Positions 6,547 through 11,353 of a stretch of DNA of 11,353 bases are shown here, in pieces. The notes beneath the pieces were generated by a model. That model saw only the letters and a program-made list of their open reading frames with translations, searched no databases and was not told the DNA's origin. This DNA comes from Chloroflexia bacterium. Its GTDB lineage: Bacteria; Chloroflexota; Chloroflexia; QHBQ01; JADMIH01. The stretch covers positions 1 through 11,353 of the forward strand of contig JAICKM010000155.1 in the NCBI GenBank assembly GCA_025927935.1, in the 5' to 3' direction. The position numbers were made by a program, and so were the translations under genes. Position 1 is the stretch's first letter, and every line of letters begins with the position of its first letter.

Positions 6547-7755
6547 ATGACCACAACCGCCACGCCCGGCACCCCCACGGGGCGCGCCGCCGCCGATTTC
6601 ATCGCCGACCGCATCCAGGCGGTGCCGCCGTCGGGTATCCGCCGCTTCTTCGACATTGCGGCCACGATGGACGACGTGATCTCGCTCGGTATCGGCGAAC
6701 CTGATTTCGTGACTCCACCGCCGATTGTGCAGGCGGGGATCGATTCTCTGCGCCACGGCGAGACGCATTACACGTCGAATTCGGGCATCCTGGAGTTGCG
6801 CCGGCTGCTGGCCGGGCAATTGGAGCGGCTCTATGGCGTCAGCTATAATCCGGAGACCGAGTTGCTCATTACCGTCGGCGTGAGCGAAGCGTTGTTGCTG
6901 GCGTTGATGGCGATCCTGAACCCCGGCGACGAAGTGATCGTGCCCGAACCCTGCTTTGTGGCCTATCAGCCGACGGTGGTTTTCGGGGGCGGGGTGCCCG
7001 TGGCCGTGCCGACGCGCGTGGAGGATGACTTCCAGGTGACGGTGGCCGATCTGGAGCGAGCGCGCACTCCGCGCACCAAGGCGGTTTTGCTGGGCTACCC
7101 GAACAATCCCACCGGCGCCGTGCTGGACCGCACGCGCCTGGAAGAGATCGCCCGCTGGGCGGCGCAACACGATCTGCTGGTGATTTCCGACGAGATCTAC
7201 GACCGGCTGGTCTATGGCGTGCCGCATACCTGCTTCGCGTCGCTGCCGGGCGCCTGGGACCGGACGCTGCTGCTGGGCGGCTTCTCGAAGTCCTACGCCA
7301 TGACCGGCTGGCGCATCGGCTATGTCGCCGCACCGCCGGACCTGCTGGCGGCCATGCGCAAGATCCACCAGTACATCATCATGTCCGCGCCGACCACCGC
7401 GCAGGAAGCGGCGATTGAAGCCTTGAAGAGCGGCGAGCCGTTTGTCGAGGAGATGCGCGCCGAGTATGATCGGCGCCGCCGCACGATTGTCGCCGGCTTC
7501 AACAGCCTGGGCCTGACCTGCTTCGAGCCGCGGGGCGCGTTTTATGCCTTCCCCTCCGTGGCCGTGACCGGGCTAACCGATGGCGAGTTCTCTGAGCGCC
7601 TGCTGATGGAAGAACACGTGGCGATGGTGCCCGGCTCCGCCTTCGGCGAATCGGGGCGGGGGTTTGTCCGCGCCTCCTACGCGACGGCCCTGCCCAAGAT
7701 CGAGCAAGCGCTGGAGCGTATCGGGCACCTGATCGAAAGCTGCCGCCGCGGTTAG
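6547..7755 (+). CDS. Class I/II PLP-dependent aminotransferase (AspC/AlaT/PatA-like)
   Basis: This is a fold-type I aminotransferase that moves an amino group between an amino acid and a 2-oxo acid via PLP. The 402-residue length is normal. Visible landmarks are GEPDF (50-54), the NNPTG cofactor loop (186-190), SDEIYDRL (214-221) with Asp215 and Tyr218 contacting PLP, the Schiff-base Lys248 in GGFSKSYAMTGWRIGY (244-259) with Arg256, and Arg375 in FVRASYA for the substrate carboxylate. Substrate choice (aspartate, alanine, aromatic or N-acetyl-diaminopimelate) cannot be read from these motifs. The ATG at 6547 was chosen for the AGGAG at 6533-6537, 9 bases upstream. An in-frame ATG at 6502 lies inside the preceding gene. 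The stop codon lies within the hairpin of the following terminator, so the transcription unit should end here. Confidence 0.95.
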   Translation: MTTTATPGTPTGRAAADFIADRIQAVPPSGIRRFFDIAATMDDVISLGIGEPDFVTPPPIVQAGIDSLRHGETHYTSNSGILELRRLLAGQLERLYGVSYNPETELLITVGVSEALLLALMAILNPGDEVIVPEPCFVAYQPTVVFGGGVPVAVPTRVEDDFQVTVADLERARTPRTKAVLLGYPNNPTGAVLDRTRLEEIARWAAQHDLLVISDEIYDRLVYGVPHTCFASLPGAWDRTLLLGGFSKSYAMTGWRIGYVAAPPDLLAAMRKIHQYIIMSAPTTAQEAAIEALKSGEPFVEEMRAEYDRRRRTIVAGFNSLGLTCFEPRGAFYAFPSVAVTGLTDGEFSERLLMEEHVAMVPGSAFGESGRGFVRASYATALPKIEQALERIGHLIESCRRG

Positions 7756-7774
7756 CGGAAGCGGCATTCTTTTT
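7741..7774 (+). terminator. Rho-independent terminator overlapping the aminotransferase stop codon
   Basis: TGCCGC (7741-7746) pairs with GCGGCA (7761-7766), and an inner CGC/GCG stem (7747-7749 with 7755-7757) adds three pairs, with a three-base bulge on one side. TTCTTTTT follows directly. The stop codon at 7753-7755 is inside the hairpin, so ribosomes finishing translation may influence folding. Confidence 0.75.
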
Positions 7775-7819
7775 GCTCTCGACTCGCAAAGGTTGCCGGC
7801 CAGCGGCCTGAGAGTACCT

Positions 7820-7836
7820 ACCTTTCTAGAAAAGGT
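7820..7836 (+). promoter_or_regulatory. Hairpin that sequesters the kimA ribosome binding site
   Basis: ACCTTT (7820-7825) pairs with AAAGGT (7831-7836) around a 5-base loop. The right arm contains the AGGTG ribosome binding site used by the GTG at 7843. The stem could limit translation and might act as a thermosensor-like or ligand-responsive switch, but the sequence does not show which. The leader is too short to hold a full ydaO-type c-di-AMP riboswitch, the usual controller of kimA in Bacillus. Confidence 0.4.
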
Positions 7837-7842
7837 GAGTTC

Positions 7843-10269
7843 GTGAGCATGAATAACGAACCGAACAAGCCCGTGGGGCCAGACGGATCTGTACCAGCGT
7901 CCGGCGCCACGGGCGAACCGGCCCCCCAGCAGACGGTACGCGTGGCGCGCCCCTCCAACAACTCCAGCACCAATACGGCGCCGGCCACCGTGCCCGCTAC
8001 TTCAGCGCCAGAGGCGCCGTCGGGGCCTAAGCGCGACTTACCCCTGACCGCAGCCGGCGCGCGCCTGTCGATGGCCGAACTGGAGACCCACCAGGTGCGG
8101 CGCGGCGTCCGCCCCGGCGACAAATACGTGCGCCGCGTGCGCCCGGCGGATGAAGGGTTCCGCCGGGTGGGACCGAGCCATCTGGAGGCCCTGCCGCGCA
8201 CGCTGGAGCCGACCACCGGCGTCGGGCGCTTCTTCGGTGTGCTAAAGCGGATCTTTATCGGCACCCCGCTGAGCACCGCCGCCGCCGCCCACGAGCGGCT
8301 GAACAAGATCCAGGCGCTGGCCGTGCTGTCATCCGACGCGCTCTCGTCTGTGGCCTACGCGACAGAAGCCGTGCTGGGCAGCCTGCTCGTCGCGGGCTAC
8401 AGCGCCTTCCAGTGGAATATCGGGATCTCCATCGCCATCGCCATCCTGATTGGCATTGTCGTCTTCTCCTACCGGCAGACGATCCACGCCTATCCCAAGG
8501 GCGGCGGCTCCTATATCGTCGCCAAGGACAATCTCGGCACGCTGCCCGGTCTGGTGGCCGCAGGGTCGCTGTTGACCGACTACACGCTCACCGTGGCGGT
8601 GAGTATTTCCGCAGGCGTCTTCGCCATCGTCTCACTGGCTCCGGCCCTGGCCCAGCACCGCGTGGCGGCCTGTTTGGTCGCGGTTGCCATAATCTTGCTG
8701 TTGAACCTGCGCGGCCTGCGCGAGGCCGGCAACGTCTTCGCTATCCCGACCTATGTCTTCCTGGTAACGGTCTTTCTGATGCTGGGGCTGGGCCTGTTCG
8801 AGTTTTTCACGGGCAGCCTGGGCAGCGTCAGCGCGGTGCAGAACATCATCCCGCCCGGTAATCTCCGCAACGGCCAACTGGAAACGGTGGGCATTGTCCT
8901 GTTGCTCACCGCGTTCAGCAGCGGGTGTACGGCCATGACCGGGATCGAGGCCATCTCCGACGGCGTGCCCGCTTTCAAACCGCCCGAGTCGCGCAACGCC
9001 TCGCAAACGCTGGTTACGCTGGGGGTGCTGCTCTCGATCATGTTCCTCGGCATCTCGTTCCTGGCCGATCAGATGAGTGTGAAGCCGTCGAGCACCGAGA
9101 GCGTGCTCTCGCAGATCGGGCGCACCGTGTTCGCGCCGTTGCATCTCAGCGTCGGCGGGCAGGACGTGTTGTGGTTCATCTTGCAATGGGCGACGGCCCT
9201 GATCCTGGTGTTGGCGGCGAATACCAGTTTCTCCGACTTCCCGCGGCTCAGCTTCTTCCTGGCGCGCGACCGTTTCTTGCCGCACCAGTTCGGCTTCCGG
9301 GGTGACCGGCTGGCCTACAGCTTCGGCATTGTCACGCTCGCGCTCCTGGCTGCCGTCCTGATTATCGTCTTCGGCGGTGATACCGGGGCGTTGCTGCCGC
9401 TCTATGCCATCGGCGTGTTTAGCTCGTTCACCCTCTCGCAGAGCGGGATGGTCGCGCGCTGGCTGCGCTTGAAGACGCCCGGCTGGCAGCGCTATGCGCT
9501 TATCAACGGGATCGGGGCGCTGACCACCTTCCTCGTGCTGCTGGTGCTGGCCTGGACCAAGTTCGCCGAGGGCCAGCCCTTATTCAGCGTCGGTGGATTC
9601 ACGGTCCACGCAGGCGCCTGGATCGTGCTGGTCATCGTCCCCGCGCTGATGGCGATGTTCCTGCGTATTAACCGCCACTATGGGTTGGTGGCGCGCGCCT
9701 TGAGCTTGCAGAATGTGGACTTGCAGGTGGGCAAGGCGGCGGCGGCGGGTGCGACGCTGGCCTCCACTCCCTCGATCAACCTGCCCAACGCTGGCACCCA
9801 GGCCGGCATCGTCGCGCCGCAAGGCGACGACTTCCAGCGCATCGAGCACCTGGTAGTCATGCCGATTGCCGGGCTGAACCAGGTCACGCTGCGCACGCTG
9901 GCCTACGCCCGGTCCATCACCGACAACGTGGTCGCCGTTCATGTAGCGGCGGACGAGGACGCCGCCGAGGTCGAGAAACTGGAGGCCAAGTGGCACCGCT
10001 GGGTGCCCGATGTGCCGCTGGTCATCGTCGAATCACCGTATCGCTCGCTATTGCGCCCCTTGCTGTCGTATATCGATGCCCTGCACCGCCAGCAGCCCAG
10101 CCGGATCTTGACCGTGCTGATCCCCGAATTCGTCGCCACGCGCCCCTGGGAGCAACTGCTGCATAACCAGTCGGCGCTGCGGCTGAAGGGTTCGCTGCTC
10201 TTCCGGCCCGGCATCGTCGTTACCAGCGTACCCTATCATATCGACACCCGCATGGAGGCCCTGGATTGA
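7843..10269 (+). CDS. kimA: KimA-type potassium importer (APC/KUP superfamily) with an N-terminal extension
   Basis: KimA is a proton-coupled, high-affinity K+ importer of the inner membrane. Bacillus subtilis KimA, as I recall it, aligns closely from residue 130 onward. The K+-site residues are conserved with a constant offset of 129: Asp165 and Tyr172 in SSDALSSVAY, Asp246 and Thr250 in LLTDYTLT. Thr366 and Tyr521 also fit. Further landmarks are YPKGGGSYIVAKDNLG (217-232) and about 12 membrane segments between 155 and 608. A soluble UspA-like C-terminal domain (about 665-800) ends with the HNQSA motif. Residues 1-129 are extra: a Pro/Thr/Ser-rich stretch, then a basic segment (85-111) with repeating VRR/RRV units. 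The GTG at 7843 was chosen for the AGGTG at 7833-7837; an in-frame ATG at 7849 is the alternative. A generic amino-acid permease label is less likely. The next gene overlaps its stop codon. Confidence 0.88.
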   Translation: MSMNNEPNKPVGPDGSVPASGATGEPAPQQTVRVARPSNNSSTNTAPATVPATSAPEAPSGPKRDLPLTAAGARLSMAELETHQVRRGVRPGDKYVRRVRPADEGFRRVGPSHLEALPRTLEPTTGVGRFFGVLKRIFIGTPLSTAAAAHERLNKIQALAVLSSDALSSVAYATEAVLGSLLVAGYSAFQWNIGISIAIAILIGIVVFSYRQTIHAYPKGGGSYIVAKDNLGTLPGLVAAGSLLTDYTLTVAVSISAGVFAIVSLAPALAQHRVAACLVAVAIILLLNLRGLREAGNVFAIPTYVFLVTVFLMLGLGLFEFFTGSLGSVSAVQNIIPPGNLRNGQLETVGIVLLLTAFSSGCTAMTGIEAISDGVPAFKPPESRNASQTLVTLGVLLSIMFLGISFLADQMSVKPSSTESVLSQIGRTVFAPLHLSVGGQDVLWFILQWATALILVLAANTSFSDFPRLSFFLARDRFLPHQFGFRGDRLAYSFGIVTLALLAAVLIIVFGGDTGALLPLYAIGVFSSFTLSQSGMVARWLRLKTPGWQRYALINGIGALTTFLVLLVLAWTKFAEGQPLFSVGGFTVHAGAWIVLVIVPALMAMFLRINRHYGLVARALSLQNVDLQVGKAAAAGATLASTPSINLPNAGTQAGIVAPQGDDFQRIEHLVVMPIAGLNQVTLRTLAYARSITDNVVAVHVAADEDAAEVEKLEAKWHRWVPDVPLVIVESPYRSLLRPLLSYIDALHRQQPSRILTVLIPEFVATRPWEQLLHNQSALRLKGSLLFRPGIVVTSVPYHIDTRMEALD
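10254..10258 (+). promoter_or_regulatory. Ribosome binding site that sets the TTG start of the zinc-ribbon gene
   Basis: GGAGG lies within the last codons of kimA, 7 bases before a TTG that shares two bases with the kimA TGA (TTGA overlap). This arrangement supports the TTG start and indicates translational coupling to kimA. Confidence 0.75.
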
Positions 10270-11353
10270 CCTGTCCGAATTGCGGTGCGGCCAACAGCCG
10301 CGCGGATAACTTCTGCTGGCGCTGTGGCACCCCGCTTAAGGCGGAGGCAACCACAGCCCGCGTCACGCCGCCCTCGGTATCGGCCCCTGGCGTTCCCGCG
10401 AGGGAGCCGCAATCCCCCCGCTCGGAATACATCTATGGCGGCCCCGGCGCCGGCAACCCGTTTGCCGGCACCTCGGTGCCGCCGCCCCTGTCGCCGCCCA
10501 GCGCCTTTCCACCGCCCGCCCCATCCTGGCAGCCCACGCTGGCGCCCGTCGGGCGAACGAGCCGGAGTCCGGTGGTGGGTGCGCTGGCGATTGGTGGGGC
10601 CGTGCTGTTGCTGCTGTTAGGCATCGGCGCGGTCCTCCTGGCCGGCAATCTGCGCCCGCAGGCCGCAGGCATCCCCACCCCGGACCGGTCCGTGCCGGCG
10701 CCCGCTGTCGGCGGCTACCAGCCGGCCACCGCCGACGAGCGCGCCGTCATCGCCGCCGTGGAAGCCAACAACGCGGCGCAGATCGCGGCCCTGCGCACGC
10801 TCGATCCGCACGCGCTGGATGGCACCATGACCGGGCAGGCGCTGCAAGACAACCAGGCGATGATCCAGGATCTAGAGAGCCGGGGACTCTATCAGGTGGC
10901 GCGCCTCATCCGCATCGACTACCAACAACCGCGCTTCATCGGCGCGGACCAGGCCAGCATCCGCACCGTCGAGCAGTGGGAATCGACGATATACCAGCGC
11001 TCGAACAATACCGCGGTAGGCAGCCAGCCACCGCAGACCCTGCACGAGATTTATTATCTCACGCGCACCAACGGACAATGGATCGTCGATCAGGTGGACA
11101 TTCAGGAGGAGCAGCAGGGTACCCCGGCGCCCAGCACCGAGCAGCGGTTCCCGGCGGTTTTGGGTGTGTGGAGCCGGTTTGAAACCGGCCTGGCCGCACA
11201 TCTACAAAAGAGGTCGGCGCCACTCGATGGCGCCGCCCTCTTTTTGCTAGCCCTTAGCTGGGGCTGCCGGCGCGCGTTGCGCGCCGCCGCACAATGCCCA
11301 GGGTCAGGGCCAGGATGCCCATCAGGAACAGCGCGGAGACCAGTGGCGAACTC
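10266..11353 (+). CDS. Zinc-ribbon single-pass membrane protein, translationally coupled to kimA (no stop codon within the window)
   Basis: The TTG start at 10266 overlaps the kimA stop and has GGAGG 7 bases upstream. A zinc ribbon comes first (Cys3, Cys6, Cys17, Cys20). A Pro-rich linker follows (about 30-100), then one transmembrane helix (103-128) and a presumably extracytoplasmic domain (about 155-280) ending in YYLTRTNGQWIVDQVDI. That domain resembles NTF2-like or ARC6 IMS-type folds seen at the C-terminus of Chloroflexota membrane proteins, an assignment from pattern only. A cytoplasmic zinc ribbon joined to an outer domain suggests a sensor or scaffold, perhaps for the potassium importer, which is inferred from the coupling. 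The frame stays open through a REP-like palindrome, a strong terminator and the opposing gene's end. Authentic protein probably stops near residue 285-300, so the end given is the window edge, not a true stop. Confidence 0.7.
   Translation, partial: MTCPNCGAANSRADNFCWRCGTPLKAEATTARVTPPSVSAPGVPAREPQSPRSEYIYGGPGAGNPFAGTSVPPPLSPPSAFPPPAPSWQPTLAPVGRTSRSPVVGALAIGGAVLLLLLGIGAVLLAGNLRPQAAGIPTPDRSVPAPAVGGYQPATADERAVIAAVEANNAAQIAALRTLDPHALDGTMTGQALQDNQAMIQDLESRGLYQVARLIRIDYQQPRFIGADQASIRTVEQWESTIYQRSNNTAVGSQPPQTLHEIYYLTRTNGQWIVDQVDIQEEQQGTPAPSTEQRFPAVLGVWSRFETGLAAHLQKRSAPLDGAALFLLALSWGCRRALRAAAQCPGSGPGCPSGTARRPVAN
11165..11200. repeat. REP-like palindrome in the 3' end of the zinc-ribbon frame
   Basis: The core gccggttt, one base, aaaccggc (11173-11189) is a perfect palindrome, extended by TGTG...CACA arms with small asymmetries. 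Read on the minus strand it encodes the peptide CGQAGFKPAPHT, a phrase I recognise as a recurring artefact of dispersed palindromic repeats in Chloroflexota and other genomes. It probably inserted at or over the end of the zinc-ribbon gene. Confidence 0.6.
11206..11245. terminator. Bidirectional rho-independent terminator between convergent genes
   Basis: AAAAGAGG, a mismatch and an 8-bp GC-rich stem (11215-11222 with 11228-11235) around a 5-base loop continue into CCTCTTTTT. The A-rich left flank gives a T-rich tail (CCTCTTTT) on the minus strand too, so it can serve the rightward kimA unit and the leftward gene ending at 11254. Confidence 0.9.
11254..11353 (-). CDS. C-terminal end of a membrane-anchored protein (partial)
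   Basis: The last 33 codons of a leftward gene enter from the right edge and end with TAA at 11254-11256. They encode a hydrophobic helix (VSALFLMGILALTLGIV) followed by RRR and a short Ala/Gly/Ser-rich tail. A helix followed by positive charges at the extreme C-terminus is typical of exported surface proteins held by a C-terminal membrane anchor. No sorting motif such as LPXTG lies in the visible part, and the ectodomain is outside the window. The terminator 9 bases beyond the stop supports a real gene end. The plus-strand zinc-ribbon frame crosses this gene antisense. Confidence 0.7.
   Translation of the reverse strand, partial: SSPLVSALFLMGILALTLGIVRRRATRAGSPS

Noticed and set aside
6433..7368. 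311-codon open frame on the minus strand
   Set aside because: It is antisense to the aminotransferase and HTH genes. The composition (Arg/His/Gln-rich) is that of a shadow frame.
7805..7830. CTGAGAG-TACC string recalling part of the TPP riboswitch
   Set aside because: The second conserved block and the supporting helices of that riboswitch are absent, the leader is too short, and the downstream gene has no thiamine link.
8632..9285. 217-codon open frame on the minus strand
   Set aside because: It is antisense to the membrane segments of KimA, with shadow-frame composition.
10872..11201. Minus-strand open frame beginning with CGQAGFKPAPHT
   Set aside because: It starts inside the REP-like palindrome and runs antisense to the conserved outer domain of the zinc-ribbon protein.

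Overview
The window is GC-rich DNA with strong G/C preference at third codon positions. It most likely comes from a member of the Chloroflexota, perhaps the class Chloroflexia. That placement is an inference from the gene content: a KimA-type transporter with a long N-terminal extension, a zinc-ribbon single-pass membrane protein, a DUF6941-like protein, a ribosomal protein S1 with long disordered tails, and dispersed palindromic repeats. No rRNA or tRNA gene is present to confirm it.

The left half (1-5448) is transcribed leftward. In transcription order it holds an OGG1-type 8-oxoguanine DNA glycosylase, a small DUF6941-like protein whose ribosome binding site touches the glycosylase stop codon, ribosomal protein S1 (rpsA) with a clear sigma-70-type promoter of its own, and clpC, which leaves the window at its left edge. 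The 262-bp rpsA-clpC gap holds two copies of a 13-bp palindrome spaced 42 bp apart and a strong hairpin just upstream of the clpC ribosome binding site. Both are candidate control elements.

The divergent intergenic region (5449-5737) contains a GC-rich palindromic repeat of about 80 bp, a 15-bp palindrome, and a promoter whose -10 box lies six bases before an ATG. That spacing predicts a leaderless mRNA.

The right half (5738 to the end) is transcribed rightward. An excisionase-type helix-turn-helix protein of unknown role and a class I/II PLP aminotransferase form a two-gene unit that ends in a rho-independent terminator. Next come a KimA-family potassium importer and a translationally coupled zinc-ribbon membrane protein. 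The zinc-ribbon reading frame has no stop codon before the end of the window: it runs through a REP-like palindrome and then through a strong bidirectional terminator. A leftward gene enters from the right edge. Only its last 33 codons are visible, and they encode a membrane anchor typical of a surface or secreted protein.

The window is mostly housekeeping (protein quality control, translation, base-excision repair, amino-acid metabolism, K+ uptake). The items most worth a second look are the kimA/zinc-ribbon pair with its apparently stopless end, the paired palindromes upstream of clpC, and the leaderless regulator. No CRISPR array, insertion sequence, phage gene or defence system was seen.
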